Source of the DNA: Azolla pinnata
Taxonomy: Eukaryota; Streptophyta; Polypodiopsida; Salviniales; Salviniaceae
Length of the DNA stretch: 64,000 nucleotides
Reading direction: 5' to 3'
Assembly (NCBI GenBank): GCA_037176905.1
Contig: JBBBWG010005780.1
Location: 1 to 64,000 of the forward strand
Below, piece after piece: positions 32,859 to 47,900 of this stretch. Within the stretch, counting starts at the first letter, position 1; each line of letters begins with the position of its first letter. Below the pieces are notes generated by a model. The model had not been told where the DNA came from, searched no databases, and worked only from the letters and a program-made list of their open reading frames with translations. A program made the translations under genes and the position numbers.

Positions 32859-35065
32859 ATGTCTGTGCTCCTCTTCTGCGCGCCATCGCCGCCTCCAAGC
32901 GGCTCCCCTCCGCCATGCTCCTCCACCCACGAGCTCATCAGAGATCAGGGGGCCGGACCTCATCAGCATGTATGGCAAATGTTGGCTGTAGTAGTGCCAT
33001 CGACCATGGCACATGTGGCAGTGGTCGATTTGGCAGCAGGCAACGGAGAATGCGAGGACGGGATATGCAGCAGCAGTAGTTCATATGGTCGCAGCGTCGA
33101 TGTCAGTGAAGAGGACTCTTCTGATAGATGTGGTAGCGGTGTCAGTGAAGAGGACTGTTCTGATAAATGCGGTAGCTATTTCAGTGAAGAGGACTCTTCT
33201 GCCAAATGTGGTAGCGATGTCCGTGAAGAGCACTCGTCTGATCAATGTGGTAGCACCTCTAGTAGCTATGGCGGAATGTATGATCGTAATGGACTTGATC
33301 CTGCTCAATGGGCTTCGAGTGGCGATGTTAGTGAAGCAGATTCGTTCTGATAAATGTGGTAGCACTTCCGAATACTGTAGTAGCTACGCTGGAACGCATG
33401 ATCGTACTGGGTTTGATCATTGCTCAATGGGCTTTCGATGTCATGAGGGATTGAAACGTGTATTCGTGGAACTCGATGCTGGCCATATACAGCCAGCATC
33501 GGCATCTTGCGAAAGAAAACTTGCAAGCCTTCCGTCAGATGCAGCTAGAATATGCTTTGTTCCAGACAGTGTCACTTGTATCACTGTTCTATCAATATGT
33601 GCAAAAGATCGAAGATGTTGAGTGAAGGGAAACAAGTGTATGCATCCAGGTTCGCTACCTCTCCTTTTGCGATGGATATTGCCCTGCAAAATGCAGCCCT
33701 AAACCTGTAGGAAAGGTGCCAGGACCTCGATGGAGCATATCAGACTTTTTCATAGCATTGCTACGAAGAACTTAGTCACATGGAGCACGTTGATCATGGC
33801 ATGCAATGCTTGCTCTCAAGGCCCAAGATTATTTGATCGGATGCAATCCAAAGGTATTCTGCCTGATGAGGTGACATCTTCTAGCTCTTTGACGAAATTG
33901 TTTGGTGAAGGAGACTATCGAGAAGGCCGATGGATGCATTCCTGTATCGCAGCTTGCCCATATGTGGTTGGATTCTGTAATCATCGAGACTGGCCTCATC
34001 ACAATGTATAGTAATTGTGGCCATATTGAGGATGCTTGGAAGATGTTTGATGCCAACGATCACCGACATATAGGCATCTGGAATGCGATGATCACGGGGT
34101 ATGCCCAGCATGGGAGCTTCAAAGAAGCATTCGAGCTCTTCGATAGATTATATACTCAACGTATTCCTCCTGATAGAGTCACCTTTGTGAAGCTATTGTC
34201 CATATGCGCAGACGAGGTTGCACTGAATCGAGGATTGTGTTGATGCATGATCTAGTAATTTTGCATGGTACCAATGTGAGCATAAAGGTTAGGAACAGCC
34301 TTATTGATATGTATGGGAAATGCGGTGTGCTGGAAGATGCTCTACAAGTATTCTCTTTGATGGCTCATCATAACTTGGGTATTATGGACCTCCTTAATAA
34401 CTTCATACATTCATCATGATCTTTGCAGAGAGGCTCTTCATCTGTTTGACAGAATGCTTGTTAACGGTGTAGTCCCTGACAAGCTCATCATTTTGCATGT
34501 CTTACCTTCTTGTGCCACTGACGCAGGCCTTGTGATGAAGAGCCGAAACATCCATCATTGCATTGAGTGCCATGAACTTGAGAAGGATGTTACTCTAGTT
34601 ATAGCTCTTCTAAATATGTATAGCAAATGTGGCTCTTTGAAAGATGCCCGGACCATGTTCGATAGAATTACTAGTCGCAGTTTAATGGTGTGGAACTCAA
34701 TAATGTCAGCCTATGCTCATCATGGAGAAGCCCCACATATTTCATCGAGTTATTCGAGAAGATGAATCATGATGCTTTTATCCCCGATGAATGTGCATGC
34801 TATGCTACATAATGTGCAATTAGCCACAGCGGCATGGTGGATGCAGGTTAAAAGATGCCTCCTTTATATACCTTCAGTAGAGCATTTCAATTGTTTGATT
34901 GATCTATTTGGTCGATCTGGGCAAGTAGATGAAGTAGACAATTTGATAAATAACCTGCCTTTTCAGCCTTCAGCTACATCCTGGACGATTTTAATTAATT
35001 CATGGTGGTTGCATCTATTCATCTCAAACATGAGCAGAGTCTGTAGTTGTGCTGAAGTTGATTAA
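32859..35065 (+). pseudogene. Decayed PLS-class PPR gene
   Basis: Recognisable PPR blocks lie in order but in shifting frames: DLISMYGKC near 32960; VYSWNSMLAIYSQ and VPDSVTCITVLSICAK at about 33450-33610; NLVTWSTLIMAC at about 33770; TGLITMYSNCGHIEDAWKMF to ADEVALNRG at about 33990-34230; VRNSLIDMYGKCGVLEDALQ at about 34290; ALLNMYSKCGSLKDARTMF to WNSIMSAYAHHGE at about 34600-34730; EHFNCLIDLFGRSGQVDEVDN to TSWTIL near 34880-34990. At least five frame breaks and several stops separate them, so a single functional product is not possible without many introns, and no splice sites support that. The 5' part is distorted by a 39-bp repeat (33102-33257). It is not a recent copy of the intact PPR gene upstream, because the surviving blocks differ in wording. 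Confidence 0.8.
33102..33257 (+). repeat. 39-bp (13-codon) tandem repeat in the PPR pseudogene
   Basis: Four in-phase copies start at 33102, 33141, 33180 and 33219. Each encodes a variant of VSEEDSSDKCGS plus one residue. A fifth, out-of-frame relic lies near 33327. A second unit with GCTCAATGGGC at its end recurs at about 33258-33313 and 33374-33430. Confidence 0.9.
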
Positions 35066-35901
35066 TGTCACATTCAACAGGGCATTCCTTTCAAGAATAA
35101 ATTCCTTTGAAAGTCGAAATCTGCTACCATTCTTGAGTTCACAGATGGTCTAATCTTGAAGTACATGAAAGTTTGCAAGATCAATTTTTTTTTGACACAA
35201 CCTTGAACTTGGTCATCTATACCAGTTCTCATCCTTTGGGATTCAAAACCATTTCACCATTTTCTTGGCATGTGTAAGATGCACCATCAAACTCTTGATC
35301 AACCAGTGCAGCATCAACGAGATGAAAGAAGTCGATAGATGAACTGCGGCAGTCTTATCAGAGAAACAGCTTCATGAATTAAAATCTCATCAGAACTAAG
35401 TCCTTTAAAGCCATTCTTAGTAACTGATAGAGATTACAGAAGATATCCAGAGTATGGACATCGTATACCAAAACTACTTTGAATCCATGATGTAGCATTT
35501 CCATTACTATTTCATTCCCACCTTTTCTCCGCAACCAATTGACAATACAACTTAGAAGACACATAGAGATATTGTTACAGAGAGAGTTCCCAGCTCCGAT
35601 ACATCAATTAGCGAATCGTCATACCAGTTTAAAAATGCGAATCAGGTTCTAGATACTGGTAGTCAGACAGAAATAAAGTTGCTACAGAAAATCTATAGAT
35701 ACATCAGCATCTCAAGTATTCGGACTTAAGCGGAGCTCATGCCTTCAATCTCTAGGCCAAACAATCCTGTACACTGCGAGGTTTGATAAGCTATTTAGCT
35801 CTTCCATTGCTATTGATGTCAATCTCGATCACATACATCTTACTTTCAGTGTTAGTAATAAGAAAGGCAGGGTGAATGTTTATATTACATACAGTCATAT
35901 A
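35066..35901. other. Gap between PPR pseudogene and SHPRH 3' end
   Basis: No exon or repeat is recognised. The upper part presumably holds the SHPRH 3' UTR. Confidence 0.5.
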
Positions 35902-38900
35902 TCACTCTGTTGAGATCTTTAATCGTGCCTCAGCTGCTGTGGCTGCAGCGACAGCAGGTGGAAGCTCCCTCAAGTTGAGCATTGGATGATTGGATATTTG
36001 CTCCACAATAGAGTTTGATTGATTGGGTTGTTGATATTCACTGTTGTTCCTCTTGAAAAGCGTCTTGAGATCCTTCACAGTCAAGGCCGATATGTCGTGA
36101 TTCTTCTTCACGGAGACGGAGGAAGCTGGTTGCGATTTCACTCGGCTTAAATTATAGATGCTTTCTTCCACTGTGTCTTTTATCTGATTAAACACTCGAT
36201 GATTGAGGAAAACCATAGAGCAAATTTTTATAGCATTGTAGGTATGTACTTGCATGCCTATTTGGATGATAATATCACAACTCTCTGCACTATTTTTTGT
36301 AGCATTGTAGGTATGCACTATATACCTTATGTTTGGATGACAATATCACGAGTCTCCACTTGGATTGGCTCAAACCCAAGCAAAACCATTAAGCCACAGT
36401 TGATTGATTTATTGGTTTTCATCCGAAGTTCCTATCTTCTATTTAATTGTCACATCCATGTTTATTTTCTGGTTTTATATATTTCACTAAGAGATACATT
36501 CTTAGTTAGTGGAAGAATAAAACTACTACGAGACTCTCAACAGTTCAGCAGTTGCGAGTGGGAAACTGAGTGCTTTCACATAATGCAGTTTTTGCCATTG
36601 AAAGTTAATAATTTAGCTTACTGTGAGAAGGGACACCCCTCTGGAATCGATAGTCACCAGTGCACAACAGGAGTCAAAGGTAAGAATCATTGTAGCCCCC
36701 TCGAGGGCTTCAGAGTAATTATGCAAAATTGGGGTAGGTATGTATTCCTAAGAATCAATGCAATCATATAAAAAGAGATCACAAAAATTAAACTTCATGG
36801 TACTATAGAGACTCACCAAGAACCTGTGCACATAAGTTGCACGACTTTGTCCGATCCTATGGACACGATTGATGGCTTGAGCCTCAGCGCCAAGATTTAG
36901 TAACGGTTCGATCAGGATAACATGTTGAGCCTCTGTGAGATTAAGCCCATTAGCTCCTTGTTGGATCAACAGGAGGAGAATACGAGCCGATGTGTCATCC
37001 TCCTTAAACTTCTTGATTGCTTCATTTAGTTTCCTACAAGATTATTACTAGGTCAGTAAATTGGATTTTTCCAGGGGTCCCTTGGATTACCTTCCATTTT
37101 TTCTCTCTCTCTCAGAAAACCCTAACTGACTCTTCAGAAAGAGAAGAATGGGGTTAACTAGTGACCAAAAATGTGATCCACCAATGCTTTAGGAGTGCTC
37201 ATAAATAAACCTCTGGATCTATGAGAATATAACCTCAGGACATACCTGCGCCCCTTAGCTCGAATAAAATTAATTTTATTGGCTGTCAACGAATGCTCTA
37301 CCACATCGAGAACATCATTCCAAGTAGAAAATACAAGAAACCTTGAGCTTCCATCGGTCTCTTGCACTTCTAAAATTCTTTTGACAACAGCATCCATCTG
37401 TGTAAATCAGATTATTACTATTTAGGTTGTACCATGGAACCATATTTACTTCACTAGAAACAATAAACCATAGGTCATGCTAGACCATAGTCATGTAGTC
37501 TAGCAGATACAGTGGAAATACTTCCGACAGTCAAACTGTGATTTTCTAGATCTATGCACATTTCCAGCGGACTGCATTACAACAATGGTTATATTTGTAA
37601 GCACTCACCAGTTTATGTTATGTAAGACAATATTTCAGGTTTATGTCAGATTGATAGCATGATAGTTCCATGCGATGACAATAAACTTGTTGGGGCAAGA
37701 AGGAACTTCTCTTCTTCATTGAGGCTTAAACTTTTATGTAGTTCTTTGAACATTGATTAAAAGAAAAAATCTGCCTCATTTCGATGTCCATTTCACTGGA
37801 CAATGTAAAGAAAAAAGGTTTACATGTCAATAAAGTTTAAGGACATCTCTAGTCATATTTACATATTCATTTTCAAAAAGATTGAAGCTGCAAGTAAACA
37901 TAAAATTAAATACCATTGCATCATTAATGTGTTCTGCTGTACCGATATTATGGGATCAACTTTAAAATTTTCATGTTTTTGAGGATTCATGATTTCTAAG
38001 CAACAAAGCACCAACGATATGTAGAGTTGAAGCACATATAGTTTGCAGAACAGAAAGCATACCTTGGTCCCATAAGACCCCTTGATAGATATTGAAGACC
38101 CTGACTCAATTTCTTTGTTTTGTAATTTAGTCATTGTGAGCGAATAGGATGTGCTGCAACCCCCATTGTCTATGACGGCAATATTTTCCATGTATGTGGA
38201 AAATCTGCAAGTTGGACATAAAATTGTTTTTGTTCCTCGGCCTGGAAGCGGAAGTGTATCATTCTCAGCGATCATCAGCAAACCTGCACAGGTTTCCGGT
38301 GTAAATAATGTGGTGTGATGACCAATAGTCAGCCTAATGACAATGTAATATATCATAAAAGCACATATGATGAGTTACTATTTTGACCATTTGCTCAGAC
38401 AGCATTGAGAACTTAACCCAATCATACATCCACCTTGATTAGAAGTTTACAAGTATTTTTTGCAGAAAGGTGTTTAGTTTATAATCACGGACAATGAGCT
38501 TTCTCTGAGCCTTCAGACATATTTAACTTGAATAAACGCATATATAAATTCATAAGATAATCTTTCCGGAAAAGGATAGGCAGAACAACTATGTTCTTAC
38601 ATCTGCAACAAAGCATGTGACCACATGGCAGAATCATGAACTGGATTCCCAGAGTTTCCTGACAAACAGGACAGCTTTCATCTTCATTGTTTGTAAATCT
38701 ACTCTTCTTTTCAGAAATATTCTCAAACTTCCCTGGCACATGTACATCACTTCCACTAATTTGTAAAGCGCTGCCGTTTTCATGTACTATTTCCTTCTGC
38801 CGCTCTCTAGTCATTGCAAGTCCCTGACAATCAGACCATGGTGATCATCAAACAGGTTTTGAAGCCATAACCCAGTCACATTTAATTTACCTTGAGGTAC

Positions 38901-41900
38901 CGTAGTTGCCCTTTTGCGCGGCGCAAGTTGTCCAACGATACAAATTTTTCACCAGTGAGCTCAGCATTTTTCTGTGGTATTTCCTCCAAGTAAACTTTAA
39001 ATATTTGTTCAATCTCAGTCGAGATTTCTTCACCAGGAAACCGTAAACATAGACGGGTCTTGGCCATATTTAGTTCATCAAGTGCAAGTAGAACCATGCG
39101 CTGAGAAAGAGCAAGTGCACGAGCTTGAGCATATTCTTTCCGCATCTCCTGATTGCAAAAATATATATTATATTGCTATTTTTATATTCCAAAAAATGTT
39201 GCATAGAACTCAATTCTACACCTTAAAATCAACAAAATAAATCCATCATCAACATAAAGATCTTCATCAGCGAAAGCACTTCAAAACACAATTAACTATA
39301 TTATGGTTCATGCACATCAATAGCAGTTCAACTTTATAATAAACATTTAGCTAGAAAATGCACTCTTCAAAATAGGAGACTTGTATTTTTCAGAAGAACA
39401 AATAAATGGCATTAACATGCCAAAAGCTTCTAACATTATTTATGAAAAGAAATTAAAATGATAATGAAATGTATCTTACTTCAAGCAGTTCCAGATGTTT
39501 CACACTAGCAGCAATTAACTCTGGCCCCATTTTGCGTTTCATGTTAGATTTGATATATTTAAGTATAACCTCGGTTTCTGATGGATATCTAGTAACCTGA
39601 AATAAAACAATCATATAAATTTATAGCAGCCAAAAGCTAATGAGAAAACAACCTTTATAGAAAGAAATTCTTTTTATTAGTGCACCACCTGTATGTTTGT
39701 TGTATATGATGCCTTGCGTTTTCCATCCTCCTCAAGGCTATTACTTGCTTTACGATTCTTATATTCTTGAAGATTATAAGCATCCTCAATTGATACAACA
39801 TCACCAATATTGCCAGCACTTGATTTCAGCAAAAATAACCGGTTTTCGTACATCTGAGAAGAAGAAAGAGAACAAGGAGAGCATTACCAGATGTTGATTT
39901 CAGCCAAAATAACCGTTTTTCATATACCTTATTGGAAGAAAGAGAACACGCACAATATATCCCATAGTATAGATTGATTGAAAATTCCTTTTGAAATTAA
40001 AAGACTAAAATAAATACAGAGAATTCAACAAAAAACCTGATAGATCTTGTCCATTTCACAGTGAATACATAAACTTCCATTTTTCTGCTTTTTGCAATTC
40101 AAGCAATTTCCAGCTCTTGCTATGGCTTCTGCAGTTGGATTATCCATCATCAGATCAATCTCGGAAATCATAGAGATAAGTTTCTCTCGATGATGAAAAA
40201 TCGCATCAATCTCCCGATTCAGAATGTATCTCAGACCATTTATGTCATTAAACCTGTAAAATATTAATGGAACACAAATACAATCAACCTTGAGTCTTAA
40301 TATGAAAGTAAAATAAAAGCATATTTAAGCATAGCGCAATACATTTATTCTTTCATGAATCCTTTCCCAGAAATCGTTCTAAATATGTACAGTGAACTTC
40401 TGAATTACTCAGTGACATCAGTACTTTTTCATTGAACAAGTATTCAAACAGAACCCTGAACAGAAAAGAATATGTTTCTTCCTGGCATGGACTTCATAGA
40501 GGAATTCATGCACTCAAGATGTATATGCACAAAATCTCAATGCATCATTTTTGAGCTATTGAATGTTTACTGTACTTATTCAAAATTCTGTAATTTACCT
40601 TAGTGCCAAACTGGAAGCATTTTCATGTCCTGTTCTTGATAATGCCAAGTAATCTATTTCTAGTAAACTATCTTTGAGTTTCTTCACAAATTCGTCTGCC
40701 TGTTTACTGCTTGTTGACAGTGAATCTAGAGCACCTAGCCACCAAGTTGTTCCTTGATTATCTTTTAGCTCTTCCATCATTTTACAAACCTGTGAACCAT
40801 TAGTTCACACACTGAGTTAAAGTGGTTACTCACTCCAAATAAAAACGCAAAAGCAACCAAGGGTATTCAACGGAAAAAATACCTGATTGTGTGCATTCTT
40901 ATAATCACTTCTGGCAGCTGTGAGTTTGGCATCAAATGATGACATGTACTTTGAGCTTATCTCTCGAGACTGCTGTTGTAAAAGTTCATCTCTTAAAGTT
41001 CTAGGAATATGAATGTTTCCACTTATGTCATGCATATTGTCAGCCCTTTGCTTTTTCACTGGAGGGGTGGCAACCAAATCACCTTCTACTGTATCACTCT
41101 TTGTCGGTTGTCCCTCATCCACAGCAGAAGAGTTTCTGAGAGTTTCTAAAACCTCATTCAAGTTATGTAGTACATGCAGCTTCTGCAGAGGATCCACATC
41201 AAATTCTTCAAAATTCTCTTCCATCAAGGACAGTGCTTCACGATAAGTTTTTACTGCACTAGCATGATCTTGCTCTAGTATCAACAGAGCTGCCAAACCA
41301 TTCAATGCCCCAATCAAGTTCCTTTGGGCTTCTTCACCCTCTACTTTAGCCTTTTCAAGAAGAACCTACAAATTTACAATAACACATGGACATGATCGAA
41401 TTAGAATGAAGCTTGCAAGTCTCTTTGGGCTTTCTTTGCACTCTGCCGTGGCCTTTCTAAGAAGTACCAATATAACACACGAAGTTAGTTCAATTTTTTT
41501 TAAAAGTGATAAAATAGTAACCATATGCCAAATGTCCACAAAAATAGTAACTCTTTTTATGCCATGTTACCATACCTCCAGCCTAAGGTTTCAAGAGAGA
41601 ATTTTGTTGCACTACTACCACTAATGGCTCTATGGCATAATACAGCTGGGAAGCAAAGTTGGTCAGCAGTTGGGAAATGAATGGTAATTCCACCTGCTGT
41701 TCATAAATTTATACACAGCAGGAATTTATACTCACAAATCTGTCACTTCCTCCTCAAGAAACAGACTACATGATTCCTATCCAGCACGTTACTGTAATCT
41801 GAATCAGATGAGACAACAGGCTACATGATCCCTAGAAAGAAAGAAAATATACTTATGCAAAGGGAATAAAAGAAACGAGTAGGACCTTCAAAACCTCATC

Positions 41901-44900
41901 CATAGTCATTGGTGTTTTTTGCAGAGACCGCAATCCTGAACTACCCACTTGCGGATGACAACAAGCTTGGCGGAGACTCAATAAAGGATGAAGAACTTTT
42001 GCAATTTCAGTATAACTCAGAACTCTGTCCTCCTCGCCAATTGATCCTGTCATTGCCTCCATAACTTTATTAGAGCAGCGCTCATGCTGCCGCCGATAAA
42101 AATGAGCTTCAATTGGAGAGAACTGTAACCAGGTTAAAAGCTCTTCTTGTGGTGGCAAGCCAAGTTCATCAAGAATATGGATCTTGGATGTTCGCCAAAC
42201 AAAATGTTTCAGATATTTGTGTGTAAAAGATACTGCTCCCAATACATTTTTCTGCCTCCAAAAATTAGAGTTAGACATACTTTTGACACTATTATTTCTC
42301 ATTCATGCCAACTCATTTCAGATGCAGATTTAGAAAGTGCACTTACTATACATACATAACCATAAGTACGTAAGACATATAATATATAGTGCATGTTAAA
42401 AAGTACGTACATATTAAAAGATTTATTCACCAAGTGCCTGAAGCACATAATCCGGAACAGAAAATACACAAAGATTGCCTGTGATACACAAACCATGTTT
42501 TTATTTAGGCGGAGTATAATTGGATACAGAAAACGTTGACAAGGTGGCAATTTCTCAGGCGTAACACATTACATGAGAAAAACAAGGTTCATTACATTTT
42601 AATCACTCGCAGTATAATTCTAATTTTTATTGTTCAATATCTCTAAATCCACTTCTACTTAGAATAGCTTGGAACTTTCTCATCTCATGCTTCGGATTTC
42701 TAATCTCCTTATGTATTATGCTGGCCGTATATTTTGAGCTTCCATATAACCCAAAACCATCACCCAAATAAACTTTTATTTATTACCCTACATTTGATGC
42801 TTCCTGCACATTGAGTAGATGTATTGATCACCATACACTGACCACAATCACTTATGCAATGTACTAGAATACTACAAACCCCATCAATAATTATTTCAGA
42901 ATTCCTGCACACTAAAAATAGTGTATGTGCTTTTGAGAGAGTATGTGTACACAAATTTAAGAGCATACTCATATTCGCATGGTGAGATTCATTACTGACC
43001 TCATACGGTTCCTTTATTATCCTATTCCACCATAATAGATTGTTGAAAGGTTGTAAGTCCAAGAATCTGAGAAGCCCATGCAGGTCATCGAGACTTCGTT
43101 GTATAGGTGTTCCAGTTATACACCACCGTATTTCAGCATTTAACCGTTTTGCCATTTCTGTAGCTCGGGCAGAACTGCTCTCCACCATTTGGGCTTCATC
43201 AAGGCACACCCGCCACCATTTCATTCGTGTTAGTGAAGTTGGCACAACCGGATACCTATCAACAAATATGGGCATGAAATTTCACTCAGATTTTCGAACT
43301 ATGAAAAATAGAATAACTATTCCATCTTGTTTTCGCATTCCAAGGATTGTGGTTCAGTTCATATGTAAATGAGAAGAACATCCCCAATAATGATGTTTGA
43401 GCAAATAATTAACAACCCATTTGGGAAGCCACTAAATTTTTCTATTTTTCAAATTTCATAAAAAATCTTGTTTTGGAAAAACGAAGTGATCTGTTTCACC
43501 GTTTGACAGGAAATATATATGATAGGCCATAGCAATTAATATGCCGAAAGCAGTGGCAGCAATAGAATTATGCACAAATCAGACAACTGATTCAATAATC
43601 AATGAAATTGTTGCACATTGCTTAATGCATTAAGATAAGATATAGCATTATACATGAGCAAGTCCTTTATCATAATTTCATTGATAAAAGGACAGATTTG
43701 GATAGTCAATGGAACTGATGAAGATTATGTAGAGAACTGAAATATAATTAATGAAAGGAATGACTCACTAAGATCTTTTGAGAGGCTACAATGACCCATA
43801 AGACAAAAAGGAAAGTGCAGCTGGATGACCTTTCTATTGTCCTTTTATATATGTATGTATCCGAACCTTTGCAAGTTGTGATGTTCATTGGTTGATGAGT
43901 CTCTGTGGTTGTATTTTTGTCCTTCAAACAAATTCTCTGGAGCTGTTCAGTTGAGCAATGGTACTCCCAAACATCAGTGCATAGTGAACGATGGCCTTGT
44001 ACAAAGAGGCAGTGATATTTCCCCCTCAATTCATAAGAAAAGTAGATTAGCAGTCAAAATGTTTTTACTGTGTCATCCCTGATTGCATAATTGGGACAAA
44101 CAATGTTCCCAAAGATCTATATGCAAATCTGCATATTTTCATCTCTAGCTAATGTGAAGAGGCCCAACGCTGCCTTATCATTACAGTAAGCCATCATCCT
44201 ACCCAGAGTTATTATGGGGCAGATCCATGTTCTTCATTCCCAATTGGATAATTATAGTTCCCACTATCCATCTTGATCATATTCAAGTAAGGAAAATTCA
44301 AGCACTTTATGGGGTTAGAGCATTCATACTTGTGCCATGTGAAGGAAAAATTTATGTTTCAGTATATCAAGAATCAATCTCACCATTTGCAGCAGGCTGA
44401 TTTCATAGATCTTGAGCACCTTTGCTCTCCAAGCCAAAGCCAAGGATTAAATATTGCCTCTGAGACTATTGGAGCTGATCCCATCTCTGCTAGAGTTGCT
44501 TTGCTCTTTATCATGGTAGTAATCATTGAGACTAAAGATCTATTTAGTTGTGTGTCTTATTTGACTCCATCGAGAAGAGATGGTAGTTCAAATATATCAA
44601 ATAACCACAATCTGCATATGGCTCTTCGAACTGCATATGAGCACATTGTCTCTCATGACCACCAAGTTGCGAACATGTGACATACTATAGCAAGAACAAA
44701 GGCCCTTAGAATGTTACTGCTAGGCATATGTTGGATTTGTTCATGCCATCATTTCTTCTATTATGAAAAAAATCAGAGATATAATAAAAAACATATGATT
44801 GACATACTCATTATACCCACACTTTTAAATTGAGATAATGCTCAATCTAAAAATAAGCACTTAACAGTCTTATTTCGATCCAAACTATGACAACCCATAA

Positions 44901-47900
44901 GAGATAGAAACTTATTCATGAATGTGTATAGAGAGCTGTAAACTCCAAAACATTCTATTTAGCGGTTAAAGGAAACAGACCTTAACTGTTTAGTGGCTTT
45001 TTGTCTATTAAAAACTTTTTGAGATTAAACAACAATCCCAAATTTAGGTTTCCAAATAAAGAGTGGACTAATTATCGAAGCTTCTTTACCATGATTTCAT
45101 GTGCTAACCCAGTTTAATGATCATCACACAAAATTGGAAATCAAGAATAACTTGCAGAGCAGGCTATTAATCTTTGCCATTGAAAATAGACAATCGATGT
45201 ATGATTTCCATTGGTAAGAATTCACTTAGTCATTTAAACTGTAGGTCTGAGCCCACAGAAATAATGATGTATTTGTGCATCTTTACTCTTTATCCTACCC
45301 AGACTTTCTGGAAATCACAAACAGTGCTCTCAGTCACAACTGTGCATTCATTAAACACTGATGCCACTTAGAGCCTACTCGAGCTGTGCATCATATGCTA
45401 AGGGCAAAATATAAGATTATATTTCGATCTTACAACGTGTTCCCCTTTTTACATGGCTCAAACGTTTCATGATATGCAGATGGTTTAGTACAACTTGACA
45501 TCTTTTCTCGTATGGATCAATTTTTCGAAAGATATAATGAACTTAAACACAGAATACCTTTTAGTGTAACGCATTGAGCGTTGTGATGCGTCATCTCCAT
45601 CTGTATCATGTGAAAGATCAGCTTGAAGAGTGGTGTACGTCGTCAAGACTATATCTGCTGATGCCAGTTCATGTGCACCCACCACCTGGCCATATTTTGA
45701 ACTTTTTACTTCATCACCAGAATGCAACCCACCACCTCTTTGAAAACCTTCATACACAATCAATTTCAAAGCCCCTTTTTCCGTGTGTCTATTCAAAGAA
45801 AGATATCAACATCACAAAACTTTAGTGTTGTGATAAAGATGTACATTTGCACATAGCTCTTGAGCTAAGATCCTAAAGCTATAAGAAGTTGATGAGTCTC
45901 AATCTTTCTTGCAATTTTCGACTCTTTAAGGTGGGGGTTTCTATATCATAGAAGCAAATGCACTTGCAATCATACAAAATATACTTTGAAAAATGCAATG
46001 CAACAAACCAAATTATCAAAAGCAAGATTTGAACTGGCAAAATAATCTTGCTTTAGTATTTTCTACTTTTATTACAGCATGGTAATCATATACTTACTTC
46101 ATCCACTTGTATATTATTTTACAAAATGAAACAGCTGATAAAGATGAGAACACTGGTATTCTGTGAGAATTCTTACATTTCCCCTGGTCACACTTGGAGC
46201 ACTGGTGAATATGAATTTCTTTCTTCTGGTGTCTCAAAATTAATGCCAGACATACCCGTGCAGATATAAAAAGTAGTGTCCATGTATTTTTACAAAATGA
46301 AATAAGTGATGAAGATGAAAACATAGGTGTAACATGAATATTCTTGCATTTCTCATGAGAACATACCTAGCAATTTCTTCCTGCCATTGTTGCAAAATTG
46401 ATGGAGGGCATACAATCAATGTAGCACCAGAAATCCCAGGAACTTCCACACTTCCAATCAGTCTTGAACAAGAACCACAGATATAATCCTTATTAACAGA
46501 ATGCCGTATTTCCATTGTTGCCGTGATTCTCCCTGCAGCCCTCTTCGGTTTTTTTATTATTGTGCATGACTTGGATCTTTTACCTTTAGAAGATATCTCT
46601 CGTTCAAAGTTCCTTACGTACTCGAATTCCGGGCCAAACCCAACACAAGATGCATGTTGCCAAACATCACAGCAATTACACTGCACCCATATTCTATCAT
46701 TGACTTCCTTATCATATGCTCCACATGGACAATCAATTCGTTCCTGCTTCCGCGTCTTCAGTTCTTCATCCAGCTTATTGGCAGCTTCTTCTGCTGTTTG
46801 ATCTAGGTCAGAGGTCAATGATTTGTAAGGGTTGGACATAATGCAAGCTAGAAGCTCAATTGTTTTGCCCAAACCCATCTCATCTAAAAAAGGAAACAAA
46901 TAGTTCAGCCCTTCTAGAAAGCCATGTGGACGTGTCTATAATGATTTGTTTAGACTAATTGATATTTTTAAGTAAAACAGCATATTTTGATCTAACTGTC
47001 TTATTGGCATGGTTTTCCTATGCAGCAACCAACACATAGAGTGAACAACAAAAACAGCAAAACATAAACTAGCAAGAGCAGATCCAGGATGGTTCTTTCA
47101 TTGACACATTTGCAGCCCAAGAATAGTTATAACTTGATGAAGAGAACTAGTATTCAAACTGAATTCCCATATCAATAGAACATGTGAAACAGCAAAAGTA
47201 GAAAGTTTTATGCCAGCTTCTTTTAAGAGGCCAATATGACCTATAAGAACCAATGAGAAAACACACCTTCAAATGTCTTCATATCTGAAAAGAGAATAGA
47301 TATGGCTACACATAAGTTCTGAAAGCATTCCGTAGGAACCTGATAAACCAAGATCCTGCGCTTAAATTCCCTTCAAAAGATCTCTAATATGGACTGCTCA
47401 AAGACAGAGAGACCTTTGAAACAAGGAAGCGCCTATATGAACTATTTGTTCTTTGTACAACACCACCACTCCCATAGAGCTTCCAGGTACACATAAGGAC
47501 CGTATACTGATTCCCATCTACATCACTGAACATCAGGGAGTTTATTACCAGTGCATTGATGGGTCTCAGTATTACATGGCAGTGTTTGTGTTCTTTAAGG
47601 TGTCTTCGAAATCAAACCTTAGCAGAATCATTGCAATTACAAGCGGCCATGCATATGGTCTCCTGAAGCCATATACCACATGCAGGCCCATTCTAAATAA
47701 TGACAACCATCTATACAAACAGTTGATTTTCCATCCTTCATTGCAGCAAACACTTGTGACATGTCTTCCTTGTGATATGCTACTTGGGCTTGTGTAAGGC
47801 CTTCATCTAGATGTACTTTTCCACCCTTGAGTCTCTGTCTCTTGGGTAGGAAAGTTGTTCTCTTTTCCATTTCCGTTAACTGTCTTAGGCTTAAATTCAT

